NCBI GenBank assembly: GCA_014382585.1
Contig: JACNJL010000024.1
Location: 1-32,905 of the forward strand
Reading direction: 5' to 3'
Origin: Limisphaerales bacterium
Lineage (GTDB): Bacteria; Verrucomicrobiota; Verrucomicrobiia; Limisphaerales; UBA1100
Length of the DNA stretch: 32,905 bases
Part shown: positions 1-8,450 of the stretch, piece by piece
Layout of the letters: every line of letters begins with the position of its first letter
Numbering within the stretch: position 1 is the stretch's first letter
Notes under the pieces: generated by a model
Told to the model about the DNA's origin: nothing
The model's database searches: none
What the model saw: the letters and a program-made list of their open reading frames with translations, nothing else
Program-made: the position numbers and the translations under genes

Positions 1-1243
1 CGATCCACTGGGTATAAAATGCCACATTTGACGGGTTAGCCGGCATCAGATTTAACGCGATGCCGGGTTTGGGGTTATTCGGCGTAACCGGGCCCGACGG
101 CATACCCTCCGAATCGGTGCTGAAAAAGAACACGTAGAAAAAAGCATTGGGGTTTAATTTTTTGAGAGTTTCCATCATGGCCAAACGCGCACTAATAAAG
201 CGTCGTTCGGCGGACATGCTCCCGGATTTATCGATGATGAACACATAACGCGCCGGCTTATTCGGCCCCATTCCAAAGCCTCCTCCCGTCACTCCCCCGG
301 TGACCGAAAACCCGTTGGCCTCAAATTCTTTTTGAGTTTTTTTAACAAATAACGCCGGTGGAATATCCGCCTGTGTGCGAACGGGCACCAGTTGCCGCAA
401 CATCAGAATGCGCCCAAGGTTTTCTGTAAGCAACTCCATCGTCCGCGCCCGACGTTGATTGGTCAGCCGTTGATACGAAGCCCGATCCATAGCGCCACTT
501 TCAAGCTCCATCGTTAATCGCTCCACTTTCGCATCATTCAAAATTTCTTTTTTTAACTTCTCCTCAACCAATCCAATTTCCACTTCCACATAAAGCGGCA
601 CATCCAACCGGGTAAAAATAGGATCCACCCACAATGCGCGCCCCGGGTCGTGCGGCGAAACGGCGCGCATCCTGAAATGCACCACATTATCGGAAAGTTT
701 TTGATACTGACCATCCTTATTCGAGGACACCAAGCGAATGATGTGGCGCTTGGGGACCGGGCCCGACTCGTATCGCCACAACCCGCCAATCACGTCATTG
801 GCCTTGCCCGGCTGGCCACGCGATTCTAGTCGGTAAGCCATTTGTTGCCATTGATCGTCATGGCCCAGAAATGAAACGCGACTACTGACAAATGGTTCTG
901 TGGTCGTAAGCCACGTGTTTTGCTGATCTGCCCGGAGCGTTGCCCAGTTGGTGGGGTAAGCGAGTGTTTCCAATCGATTGGTGCGATAGGGAACGGCCTC
1001 AAAATTTGGCTCCAACATTCCGGCCGGAGCCATGCGCCCTAAATCGCGCACAATCAGATCCATCACTGCTCGGCCTTCCTCCAATAATTTGGTGCGACTA
1101 TGCCCGGTACTGAAAACCGACTGCACCCGCGCAAAAATTTGGTACATTGCCACCACCAATATCACCGAGATGAGCACAGCAGCCATTAACTCCACCATGG
1201 TATAGGCGGCCTGGCGGCGTCGGATTGTGCGATGCAGGTTCAT
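1..1243 (-). CDS. Prepilin-like protein with a C-terminal von Willebrand A domain (3' end outside window)
   Basis: The reading frame opens at an ATG ending at 1243 and runs without a stop through base 1, giving 414 complete codons. The N-terminus is a type III prepilin signal: a basic leader, then AAYTMVEL with predicted cleavage after Ala13 and Glu18 at mature position +5, followed by a hydrophobic helix (residues ~17-37). This is PilW-like. Around residues 333-345 the sequence reads YVFIIDKSGSMS, the DxSxS metal-site motif of a VWA domain (Asp338, Ser340, Ser342), followed by a helix and the strand AFFYVFFFSTD; the rest of the domain is beyond the window. Its start overlaps the stop of the previous gene by 4 bases (ATGA), so the two are probably translationally coupled. 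Prepilin and VWA motif are read directly; a role as an adhesive or initiating minor pilin is inferred. It may belong to the Verrucomicrobia-specific cassettes of prepilin-like proteins. Confidence 0.8.
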   Translation of the reverse strand, partial: MNLHRTIRRRQAAYTMVELMAAVLISVILVVAMYQIFARVQSVFSTGHSRTKLLEEGRAVMDLIVRDLGRMAPAGMLEPNFEAVPYRTNRLETLAYPTNWATLRADQQNTWLTTTEPFVSSRVSFLGHDDQWQQMAYRLESRGQPGKANDVIGGLWRYESGPVPKRHIIRLVSSNKDGQYQKLSDNVVHFRMRAVSPHDPGRALWVDPIFTRLDVPLYVEVEIGLVEEKLKKEILNDAKVERLTMELESGAMDRASYQRLTNQRRARTMELLTENLGRILMLRQLVPVRTQADIPPALFVKKTQKEFEANGFSVTGGVTGGGFGMGPNKPARYVFIIDKSGSMSAERRFISARLAMMETLKKLNPNAFFYVFFFSTDSEGMPSGPVTPNNPKPGIALNLMPANPSNVAFYTQWI

Positions 1244-2418
1244 TGGTAATCAGGCGTAAAAAAATAGAACGATGAAAAATAAGAATTGGTCGGTGCCACA
1301 AAACCCAGAAATCGATCCTGTTCCACCTGAAACCGTCCAAATACAGGGGGATAGCCTCCTTGAGGCAAAACACCCGTCATCGGACGGAGCGTATAAAGTC
1401 CGTGCGTATCATACGTACGCCCCATGCGCCATTTGTCTTCCGGGCGCACCTCGCCGGGAGTTGCCCGTTCAGCTTCAGGTTCAGGAATATCAGATACTAA
1501 ATTTGCTTGCTCCATCGCCAATAAAGTGTTGTTCACGGTAACCATCCCCATGCCGGTCAACGCAGAAAGTTCATCGATGGTAATTTTTTCGCCCGGCAAT
1601 GTTACATCCAAAAGCAACTTTTGATTGAGCGGCAATTGTTGCCGGGCCTTGGTTTCATTGGGCGGGGCCCCAACCAGTGTGGTGAAACTCTTGGTGGTCA
1701 CCGTCTTTACATCGCTGGCGTTTTTGGTGGAATCCTTTAAAGTGGGATCATCCAAAACCGGCCACTTGAAGGTTAAGGTAATTCGCCAAAGATTTGCATT
1801 GGCCGGATCGGGTGCGATGCGGGTTTCGAGGAGGTAACTAAACGCAAATTCGCCACCGGATAGTGGATGAAAAGCGGTGTCTCCCTCACTCACAAATTCC
1901 TGGCGGGTCGCCACCAAAACTTTGCGCCCATAAATGCGATCGAAGAGTTGACCGTTTAATGCGCGTACTCGCGCAGTTTTTTTTACACTTCCAAGTCCGG
2001 TGCCATCATCGGGTATGCTCATCCACCCGATCACGTCTGTGGGCCAGGAGGTTTGCTTGAGGTGCCCTCTGAATAACGGAGGCAGATTCGCCCATTCCGG
2101 CCCTGCCCCATCGCCGCCCAAGCGGGGGCGGTGAGCGCGATAAACATTCGTGCTGCTGCCGTCGCCCACTTGCAACTCCACCCACTCCACCTGATGCAAG
2201 GCATCCGTGGGTTGCATTCCGGCACGCAGGACGGTCATCCAATACTGCGCGTCGTAGCGAATAATGGTTTCCTCACGGTTGTCTTTTTGAACGGTAAGCC
2301 CGGCGGGCAACACTCCCAAAACCGCAACTAACCCGAAGGCCACCACACCGATGGCCAACATCACTTCGGCGATCGAAAAACCGCCTTGCGTGTTTCGATG
2401 ATGACTCGTTGTGTTCAT
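1240..2418 (-). CDS. PilV-like prepilin protein with a winged-helix-like segment
   Basis: This 392-residue protein starts with a prepilin leader: GGFSIAEVMLAIG, cleavage after Gly13, Phe at +1 and Glu18 at +5, then a hydrophobic helix to about residue 40. The FSIAEVMLAI form resembles PilV/GspI-type minor pilins, but the protein is about twice the usual size. Residues ~278-310 (ITIDELSALTGMG, then a second helix ending in ANLVSDI) look like the helix-turn-helix of a winged-helix domain of the kind found at the C-terminus of DprA; this similarity is by eye only. The start is an ATG 3 bases after the stop of the preceding pseudopilin gene, and the stop overlaps the next gene by ATGA. It probably sits in the inner membrane before assembly and joins the pilus or pseudopilus. 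Exact function unknown. Confidence 0.75.
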   Translation of the reverse strand: MNTTSHHRNTQGGFSIAEVMLAIGVVAFGLVAVLGVLPAGLTVQKDNREETIIRYDAQYWMTVLRAGMQPTDALHQVEWVELQVGDGSSTNVYRAHRPRLGGDGAGPEWANLPPLFRGHLKQTSWPTDVIGWMSIPDDGTGLGSVKKTARVRALNGQLFDRIYGRKVLVATRQEFVSEGDTAFHPLSGGEFAFSYLLETRIAPDPANANLWRITLTFKWPVLDDPTLKDSTKNASDVKTVTTKSFTTLVGAPPNETKARQQLPLNQKLLLDVTLPGEKITIDELSALTGMGMVTVNNTLLAMEQANLVSDIPEPEAERATPGEVRPEDKWRMGRTYDTHGLYTLRPMTGVLPQGGYPPVFGRFQVEQDRFLGFVAPTNSYFSSFYFFTPDYQ

Positions 2419-2421
2419 CGT

Positions 2422-3507
2422 TTACTCAATTAGCAAATCAACTGAAGGATCCGTCTTCTGCAGTTCGTGCAGTAATTTATTGGCCAAACTGGCGGTGATC
2501 CCTGAAATCACCACCGGGGCTCGTGCCCCTTGGCGGAGTTCCCATCGATCGTTGTTATTCCGATACGCCCCCCCCCAATTTGCATTGTACTGCGCATTGT
2601 TGATGCCAGCCCAATCCGAGATGGCTTTGGCCATGCCTTCGCCGCCGCCTTTCCAGGCGCGATTGGAAAAGAAGATCACTTTAACCGTCACCGCCTTCAT
2701 CGCCGGGGGAACCGTGGTCACCCCCATCGTGTTGGGGCGGCCGGTGAGGTAATTAATCAGAATGCTGTTTTGCACTTTTGCCGTTGTCAGCGGCTCATCA
2801 GACGGACCTAAAAGATAGGCACCATTGGCGCGCTTTTCTGGCGGCAGCACGCCGCCCTCCACCAAACGAATGACCACCCCCTTCGAGTCAGGAGTGGCGG
2901 GCTTTACCCCCAACAACCGCCCGCGAGCATCAAACCCGATATAAGGCAAATGCCATTTGAGATCCACCTGAGCATCATTGCCCAAGTGCGGCACTCGCAA
3001 TAGAGGTTCAGGGCTGTTCACGTTCGCCTGTTTGAGTTGGCCTAACATTCCGCTGGGCAGATAAGCCCCTTCGGGCAGATATTTCCAATCGCTCACCCAC
3101 CGACGACTGGGTTGGCCGAGATTATCACCCAGCGCATACTCCGCAAAAAACGCGTAGGAAATGAGTTGCCCACCAAGTTGTTGATTGGCCAATTGATTAT
3201 TTTGGAAATAAGTTTTCTCCTCATCGCTCAAGGCGTCAACATTACTAGGAAACTTCGGCATAAAAACCACATATACCGGTGAACCGCCATTGATGGCCTC
3301 GAGGCGCGCGTTATTGAAATCAGCGATCAATTGAGTCGTGGCGCTGAGGGAATATTTATCTCCACGCAATCCCTTGAGCGCGGGAAGCATGATGGCCATG
3401 AGACCGATGGCAATGGCTAAGACCACCACCATCTCCACCAGCGTGAAACCCCTTCGCTCCCGGCTGAGGGCCTTATTCTTGTTCACGCTGATGGAGTGGT
3501 GTCTCAT
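2422..3507 (-). CDS. GspH-like pseudopilin
   Basis: The 361-residue product carries the leader motif RRGFTLVEMVVVLAIAIGL, with cleavage predicted after Gly20, Phe21 at +1 and Glu25 at +5. The following AMLPALKGLRG and the phrase ATTQLIADFNNARLEAINGG resemble the start of GspH/FimT-type minor pseudopilins, where a helix of about 50 residues leads into a beta-rich globular head. The head here (residues ~70-361) is much larger than in GspH and I recognise no further domain. It lies in a tight run of prepilin-like genes with 3-base gaps on both sides, so it is almost certainly co-transcribed with them. Inner membrane, then pilus fibre or tip, is the expected location. Confidence 0.75.
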   Translation of the reverse strand: MRHHSISVNKNKALSRERRGFTLVEMVVVLAIAIGLMAIMLPALKGLRGDKYSLSATTQLIADFNNARLEAINGGSPVYVVFMPKFPSNVDALSDEEKTYFQNNQLANQQLGGQLISYAFFAEYALGDNLGQPSRRWVSDWKYLPEGAYLPSGMLGQLKQANVNSPEPLLRVPHLGNDAQVDLKWHLPYIGFDARGRLLGVKPATPDSKGVVIRLVEGGVLPPEKRANGAYLLGPSDEPLTTAKVQNSILINYLTGRPNTMGVTTVPPAMKAVTVKVIFFSNRAWKGGGEGMAKAISDWAGINNAQYNANWGGAYRNNNDRWELRQGARAPVVISGITASLANKLLHELQKTDPSVDLLIE

Positions 3508-3510
3508 GGC

Positions 3511-4266
3511 TTAACGCCAACCCAGAATGTTGTCGGTATTTTCCTTGTCCAATGCGGCCGCCTTGGAGTTGACTTGTCGATCAGGACCGGGCGACCAAAT
3601 CATCACCGAACCTCGCAGCACATATTCTTCCTCGGTCGTATTTTTCACATTGCGAACCAAGCCGATGGATGCGCTTTTGGAAACACCGGTTTCCCGGTAA
3701 AATAAATCCGCCACATTCCCGTCGCCGGCGAGATCCACCGAGATTACATATGGGTTTCCAAATGGATCCCGAAATACGCCGTCGGGGCCCACGCCGGCTG
3801 AATAAGCATCATCAGCGGTCTTGGGGGTGAGGTACGTTGTCTTCTTGGGGTTTCGCCCGTGATTTTTATTTGCCCCATGATCAATCGCCATGAGGATTGC
3901 CATCACCACACTATTATCAGGGGTCTGAGGCGGATTGGGCCAGTCGCCGGCATCCTGCGGCGAACCGTCAGCATGTTTGCGCCCGATGGGCAGATGAAAA
4001 GTGAGATCGCCCCCCTTCAGATTAGCCGCCGCACCTCGTGCGCTGGGGAACCGACTGTAATCATTTTGATAACTCTGGATGGCACCTTTGAGATTCACCA
4101 TATCAGTACGGGCAGTTGCTACTTTGGATTTGGTCATCGCGCGTGTAACAAAAGGCACAGTGATGGTCACCAAAATGGCGATGATGGCGACCACGACGAG
4201 CATTTCCACCAGCGTGAAGCCGCGGAGGGTGAGGGTGGCCGTGGATGGATTCGAGTTGGATTTCAT
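3511..4266 (-). CDS. GspG/PilA-like pseudopilin
   Basis: I place the start at the ATG ending at 4266 (251 residues) because a longer GTG start at 4323 would overlap the previous gene by 47 bases and extend the leader far beyond normal. The leader contains LRGFTLVEMLVVVAIIAI with cleavage after Gly16 and Glu21 at +5. The stretch SKVATARTDMVNLKGAIQSY and NDYSRFPS is typical of GspG-type major pseudopilins and related Verrucomicrobia/Planctomycetes proteins. The C-terminal half contains GVFRDPFGNPYVISVD, the conserved DPFGNPY signature of GspG-like proteins, and ends with MIWSPGPDRQ, also a GspG hallmark. At 251 residues it is longer than the ~140-residue GspG of proteobacteria. Likely a structural subunit of the pseudopilus. 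Confidence 0.82.
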   Translation of the reverse strand: MKSNSNPSTATLTLRGFTLVEMLVVVAIIAILVTITVPFVTRAMTKSKVATARTDMVNLKGAIQSYQNDYSRFPSARGAAANLKGGDLTFHLPIGRKHADGSPQDAGDWPNPPQTPDNSVVMAILMAIDHGANKNHGRNPKKTTYLTPKTADDAYSAGVGPDGVFRDPFGNPYVISVDLAGDGNVADLFYRETGVSKSASIGLVRNVKNTTEEEYVLRGSVMIWSPGPDRQVNSKAAALDKENTDNILGWR

Positions 4267-4276
4267 GTTGCTTGTA

Positions 4277-4762
4277 TTAATTGCTTTCCCAGTTACTGAT
4301 GGTGCGAACTTTGTCGGTTTCACCGATCTCTACCCAGAGGTCGTAACTTTCCCGATTGTGCTCGGGGTTGCGTGAATTATATTTCCAGCGTTCATTTTGT
4401 TTTGAATCTGTTCTACCCAACGCTGGCGAAACCAAATTTCCTGCAGCGTCATATTGTGAGGGCTTCAGATCGGGCAACAGATTTTTCCCCTTCTCCACTC
4501 CCATTCCTGACAGATGTTTGTGGAGTTGATTATTGGCCGGATCGTTCGCGTCGCTGGGCGGGAAGTAGCCGTGCGTTTCTTTATAAATCTGTAGCGCAAG
4601 TTTGATTTGTTCCAGCTCCGTGCGAATGGCGCTCTCGTTAGTTTTTCCCGCCACGCGGGAATAGAGCGCCACGGTCATCGCTGCCAATGCAGCGATGATG
4701 GTAATGACCACCAAGATTTCCACTAGCGTGAAAGCGCGTTTAGAATTTGTGGTAAGGTTCAT
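4277..4762 (-). CDS. GspG-like pseudopilin
   Basis: The start chosen is the ATG ending at 4762, which overlaps the stop of the antitoxin gene by ATGA and gives a normal short leader (161-residue product). The leader reads KRAFTLVEILVVITII: cleavage after Ala10 rather than the usual Gly, Phe11 at +1, Glu15 at +5. The helix is followed by ESAIRTELEQIKLALQIYKE and GYFPPSD, the typical GspG pattern of a helix plus a proline-containing turn. Near the C-terminus there is ESYDLWVEIGET, similar to the closing part of type II secretion-like pseudopilins. It is the first prepilin gene after the toxin-antitoxin pair and is probably translated together with it. Ala at -1 is tolerated by some prepilin peptidases but is worth noting. 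Confidence 0.78.
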   Translation of the reverse strand: MNLTTNSKRAFTLVEILVVITIIAALAAMTVALYSRVAGKTNESAIRTELEQIKLALQIYKETHGYFPPSDANDPANNQLHKHLSGMGVEKGKNLLPDLKPSQYDAAGNLVSPALGRTDSKQNERWKYNSRNPEHNRESYDLWVEIGETDKVRTISNWESN

Positions 4763-5034
4763 TGGTTGATGTTTTCGTTTTCCATCCGTTCGCTGAGCCA
4801 TTGTTTGATCATGCTTTGGTAATTGAGGAAGCGTGAGCGGGCGAGGCGCTTAATGCGGGAAAGCATTCGCGGATCCATGCGGAGGGTAATGGTGACCGAT
4901 TCATTGCCGGCGGAACCGATCGCCACTGAATTTTCCATAAGGCGCACATCGATGGCAGTGTCGCTCCAGTATTTTGCCTCGGCTTCGTCGGTAGCGAAGC
5001 TGGGGACATCTTCCCATTGTTGAATTTGAATCAT
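4759..5034 (-). CDS. CopG-type antitoxin of a BrnT toxin-antitoxin pair
   Basis: This 91-residue protein has an N-terminal acidic segment with DEAEAKYWSDTAID, which resembles the toxin-binding part of the CopG-antitoxin family that pairs with BrnT toxins. Residues ~48-85 contain VTITLRMDPRMLSRIKRLA followed by NYQSMIKQWLSERM, a ribbon-helix-helix DNA-binding domain (beta strand plus two helices). It starts with an ATG overlapping the toxin stop (ATGA) and itself ends by overlapping the first pseudopilin start (ATGA). In known systems such an antitoxin neutralises the RelE-fold RNase and represses its own promoter; here the repressed transcript could include the pseudopilin genes, which is inference. 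Confidence 0.8.
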   Translation of the reverse strand: MIQIQQWEDVPSFATDEAEAKYWSDTAIDVRLMENSVAIGSAGNESVTITLRMDPRMLSRIKRLARSRFLNYQSMIKQWLSERMENENINQ

Positions 5035-5330
5035 GTTGTCGTTTTTTGGTTAAGCAGTTTGTCTTGTTGTCGTTCGTAAAAAAATCGTTCTTCCGCGTAA
5101 AATGTCCGGGCGTGAATGACTTGTATTTGGCGTCCGTTGGTGCGGTAGATGGAGAAGACGCCTTCCCCGTTAGCGGAGCGGCCAAGGTTAAAATAACGTG
5201 CTTTTTCTGCAAATTGCACAGAATCAGGCAATAACCGTACAGCGAATGGATCCTCAAAGGATTCCTCCACATCTTGAGCTTTCAAAGAACCAAGCGCCTT
5301 TGTAGGGCTTTTTTCCCAATCAAAATCCAT
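5031..5330 (-). CDS. brnT: BrnT-family toxin (RelE-fold ribonuclease)
   Basis: The 99-residue product follows the BrnT pattern along its whole length: an opening MDFDWEKSPTKA, the segment ESFEDPFAVRLLPDS, the strand RYFNLGRSANGEGVFSIY, and the closing IQVIHARTFYAEERFFYE where the family has 'I.I.SAR.A...E...Y'. BrnT proteins are small cytoplasmic RNases of the RelE superfamily, kept inactive by an adjacent antitoxin. Toxin first, antitoxin second is the usual BrnT order, and the two genes overlap by ATGA. There is a 120-base gap to pilC upstream, with a plausible own promoter. No truncation or frameshift is seen. Confidence 0.82.
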   Translation of the reverse strand: MDFDWEKSPTKALGSLKAQDVEESFEDPFAVRLLPDSVQFAEKARYFNLGRSANGEGVFSIYRTNGRQIQVIHARTFYAEERFFYERQQDKLLNQKTTT

Positions 5331-5378
5331 TATTGCTGCAGCTTGTAAATCAATTGACCATCAACAGTCACTACAATG

Positions 5379-5407
5379 TATTTACTCCACAATGCAGAAA
5401 ATTTCAA
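5379..5407 (-). promoter_or_regulatory. Candidate promoter of the toxin-antitoxin/pseudopilin genes
   Basis: In the 120-base gap between pilC and brnT, the minus strand has TTGAAA (5402-5407) and TAAATA (5379-5384) separated by 17 bases. The -35 match is good and the -10 match is weak. It lies about 50 bases before the brnT ATG. A promoter here would let the toxin-antitoxin and pseudopilin genes be expressed apart from the ATPase genes. Confidence 0.3.
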
Positions 5408-5450
5408 CCGATTTTTTGATATTTTTCCATTTGTGATGTGGGGTTCGGGT

Positions 5451-6719
5451 TTATTGGCCGAGTTTGTCCATCATCTTGATGAGTGGCAGGAACATCGCGA
5501 TCACGATTGAGCCCACAACAACGGCCAGGAATACGATCATCACTGGTTCCAGAAGTGAGGTCATGGCGGTAACCGCGTTGTCGACCTCTTCTTCGTACAC
5601 GTCTGCAATTCGAACAAGCATCTCAGGCAAGGCTCCTGTTTCCTCGCCAATGTCAATCATGCTGATTACCATCGGCGGAAATACGCCAGAAGCTTCAAGT
5701 GGTTTGGTGATGGTTTCACCTTCTTTTACGGCGTCATAAACTTTTTCAATCGCTGCAGTGAGGATGACGTTGCCGGCGGTTTCTTTAACAATGTTGAGCG
5801 CCTGAAGGATGGGCACACCGGAGGAGACGAGGGTGCCGAGCGTACGGCTGAAGCGGGCGATGGCCACTTTGCGCACCACGTCGCCCAGAATGGGCATGAT
5901 GAGCTTAAACTTGTCAAAAGCTTTGCGGCCGAGTTTCGTTTTGTTGACGATGAGTTTAAACACGATAAAAACGGCTACCACACCGCCGATTACTTGGAAG
6001 ACATTATTTTTAATCGCGTCCGAAATTGCGAGCACCAGCTCGGTGAATTCAGGAAGTCCTTCACCCTCCCCCAGCATGTCGGTGAAAATAGTTTTAAACT
6101 TTGGAATGACGAAGGTCATCAAAATGCCCACAATGATGACCGCTACCACCATCACTGCGATGGGGTAGAACATCGCGGCTTTCACTTTCCCCTTAATGGA
6201 CTGTGACTTTTCCATGAACTCCGAGAGGCGGTTGAGTGCGATTTCGAGCACACCCCCGATCTCACCGGCCTTGACCATGTTGACATAAAGTTTATCAAAA
6301 ATTTTCGGATGCTTGGCCAGCGCTTCAGAGAAAGTAGAACCCCCTTCAATGGTGAGGCCGATTTCATTGATGATACCCTTGAAATATGGATTGCCCTGCG
6401 ATTTGGCCAAGGTTCCCATTCCGCGCATCAAGGGCAATCCTGCATCAATGAGCACCGCGAGTTGTCGGGTGAATTGGGTGAGTTCCTTGCCATTAACGGT
6501 GGGGAGGGCAAGGCTAATTTGGCCTTTCTTATTACCTTTCTTCGCGGCGGCCTTTTTGATGGCGTCATCGCCTCCGGCATCTTTTACCTCGGCCACTTGA
6601 GTGGGATAAAATCCCATCTCCTTAATACGGGCAATAGCCTCGTTTTGGCTGCCCACCTCGAGGGTGCCCTCCTTCTGCTTGCCCTCTTTATCGATGGCGA
6701 TGTAGTTGAACAACGGCAT
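5451..6719 (-). CDS. pilC: Type IV pilus / type II secretion inner-membrane platform protein PilC (GspF)
   Basis: This 422-residue protein has the standard PilC/GspF plan and length. The N-terminus MPLFNYIAIDKEGKQKEGTL is the conserved opening. Two GspF domains follow (residues ~90-215 and ~290-415), each with a cytoplasmic helical part such as FTRQLAVLIDAGLPLMRGM and FSRTLGTLVSSGVPILQAL and ending in hydrophobic helices (about 190-210, 240-260, 390-415). PilC sits in the inner membrane and couples the cytoplasmic ATPases to pilin polymerisation and removal. The gene starts 11 bases after the second pilB. A basic linker of Lys/Ala residues (about 50-68) precedes the first domain. Confidence 0.95.
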   Translation of the reverse strand: MPLFNYIAIDKEGKQKEGTLEVGSQNEAIARIKEMGFYPTQVAEVKDAGGDDAIKKAAAKKGNKKGQISLALPTVNGKELTQFTRQLAVLIDAGLPLMRGMGTLAKSQGNPYFKGIINEIGLTIEGGSTFSEALAKHPKIFDKLYVNMVKAGEIGGVLEIALNRLSEFMEKSQSIKGKVKAAMFYPIAVMVVAVIIVGILMTFVIPKFKTIFTDMLGEGEGLPEFTELVLAISDAIKNNVFQVIGGVVAVFIVFKLIVNKTKLGRKAFDKFKLIMPILGDVVRKVAIARFSRTLGTLVSSGVPILQALNIVKETAGNVILTAAIEKVYDAVKEGETITKPLEASGVFPPMVISMIDIGEETGALPEMLVRIADVYEEEVDNAVTAMTSLLEPVMIVFLAVVVGSIVIAMFLPLIKMMDKLGQ

Positions 6720-6730
6720 GGGATTACAGA

Positions 6731-8434
6731 TCAGGTGAACTTCATAACCTCCTCGAAGGTTGACTCTCCAGAAAACATAACCCGCAATCCATCCATTCGC
6801 AAGGTCTGCATCCCGAACTCAATGGCCTTTTCGCGCAATACAAGGGCGGGCACTTTGTTGGCGATCAGTTCGCGCGTTTGGTCGTTCATTTGCAGCATTT
6901 CATATAAACCACACCGGCCTTTATAGCCGGAGTTGTTACACGCATCGCAACCGGTGCCGTATTTGATTTCTTTACCCTCGATATCCTCATCATTGAGTTG
7001 CAACATTTGGCGCTGATCTTTGGTGATGGGAGTGGACACGATGCATTTGGGGCAAATGGTTTTCACCAACCGTTGGGCCAGAGCGCCGTTCACTGAGGAA
7101 GCAATCAGGAAGGGTTCAACGCCCATATCCATCAGGCGGGTGATCGCTTCAGTGGAACTGTTGGTGTGCAGAGTGGTGACCACCAGGTGACCGGTGAGCG
7201 CAGCCTCGATGGTGATGGAGGCGGTTTCCAAGTCACGAGTCTCGCCAACGAGAATGATATCCGGATCCTGACGCAGAAAGCTCTTGAGTGCCTTGGCAAA
7301 CGTCATCCCCATGGTTTCCTGGATCTGGCACTGCACGATGCCTTCCACCGGAAATTCGACGGGATCCTCGGCGGTAATGATTTTTACATCCACGCTATTG
7401 AGGCGGCGCAAAGCAGCGTAGAGCGTGGTGGTTTTCCCAGACCCCGTGGGGCCGGTAACGAGAAACACGCCGTTGGGTTGCTCTACACAATGAATGATGC
7501 TTTTGTGAACAGAATCAGGAATTTTTAAGACATCAAGCGAAAGAATATCGGTGTTGTTCTTATCGAGCAAACGCAGCACGACCGACTCGCCAAACTGAGT
7601 GGGCAACGTGCTCATGCGAAAAACCAGCTCTTCGCCGGCGATCATCGTGGCGATTCGACCATCCTGCGGGAGCCGGCGTTCGGCAATGTTGAGGTTTGCC
7701 ATGATCTTGAGACGCGAAGAGATCGCTGTGGCCAATTCACGCGGAGGCGGCGTGAGTATCTTCATGGTGCCATCCACTTTCATGCGGATTTGATAAGTAT
7801 CCTCAAATGGCTCGAAGTGAATATCCGATGCGCTGTCTTTCAGCGATTGATAGAGCACCATGTTCACAAATCGAACGATGGGCATGTCGTCACCGACTTC
7901 TTCGAGAATTTCCAGGCTCGTAATTTTATCAGGGTCATCCTCTTCTTCGGGCATATTAAAGCCGCCCATTTCTTCGATAAGGTCACCAAAGGTGGCTTCG
8001 CCTGAATATTTTTGCTCGAGGATATGAAGAATCTGTTTTGGATCAGCAACCCGAACTTGCAGCGGACGATTCAACTGAAAAGCCAACTCATCCAAAACTG
8101 TCGGGTTAAGCGGATCCACCATCGAAAGATGCATGACCTCCCCGTCAAGCCCAATGGGAACGCACTGGTATTGCTTGGCCGTATCCAGCGGCATGAGGTT
8201 CACCAAATCTTCGGTAAATTCAATTTCCGAAAGATCCAGCACATCGGTCCCCAGATATTCGGCGATCAACTCCAGTTGCGTCGGCGTATCCACCAACCCT
8301 TCCTTGGCCAACAGCACAGAAACTGCCTCGCCTGAAAGATTGTGCTCGCCCTGTACCGCCTCCAGATCCTGCTCATCAGCCATCCCCCGCTCGAGAATGA
8401 GCGACAGCAGTGAATCTGTAATTACATTAGACAT
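6731..8434 (-). CDS. pilB: Type IV pilus assembly ATPase PilB (GspE), second copy
   Basis: The 567-residue protein has an N-terminal MshEN/GspE-N domain (residues ~1-150), then the ATPase core. The Walker A motif GPTGSGKTTTLY begins at residue 328; the Walker B region reads RQDPDIILVGETRD with the catalytic Glu, and TGHLVVTTLHTNSS is the His box. A zinc tetracysteine module is present: ICPKC and, further on, CDACNNSGYKGRCGLYE, as in PilB and GspE. It powers pilin polymerisation from the cytoplasmic side of PilC, whose gene follows 11 bases downstream. Compared with the first PilB in the operon it keeps the canonical acidic residues of the DPD box. It could be a GspE serving a type II secretion-like pseudopilus rather than a true pilus; the sequence alone does not decide. 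Confidence 0.93.
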   Translation of the reverse strand: MSNVITDSLLSLILERGMADEQDLEAVQGEHNLSGEAVSVLLAKEGLVDTPTQLELIAEYLGTDVLDLSEIEFTEDLVNLMPLDTAKQYQCVPIGLDGEVMHLSMVDPLNPTVLDELAFQLNRPLQVRVADPKQILHILEQKYSGEATFGDLIEEMGGFNMPEEEDDPDKITSLEILEEVGDDMPIVRFVNMVLYQSLKDSASDIHFEPFEDTYQIRMKVDGTMKILTPPPRELATAISSRLKIMANLNIAERRLPQDGRIATMIAGEELVFRMSTLPTQFGESVVLRLLDKNNTDILSLDVLKIPDSVHKSIIHCVEQPNGVFLVTGPTGSGKTTTLYAALRRLNSVDVKIITAEDPVEFPVEGIVQCQIQETMGMTFAKALKSFLRQDPDIILVGETRDLETASITIEAALTGHLVVTTLHTNSSTEAITRLMDMGVEPFLIASSVNGALAQRLVKTICPKCIVSTPITKDQRQMLQLNDEDIEGKEIKYGTGCDACNNSGYKGRCGLYEMLQMNDQTRELIANKVPALVLREKAIEFGMQTLRMDGLRVMFSGESTFEEVMKFT

Positions 8435-8450
8435 CTTTGATCGTTAAAAA

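Noticed and set aside
6309-6926. Plus-strand open frame of 205 codons over pilC/pilB
   Set aside because: Opposite strand of two well-supported genes and bridging their junction; no recognisable motif.
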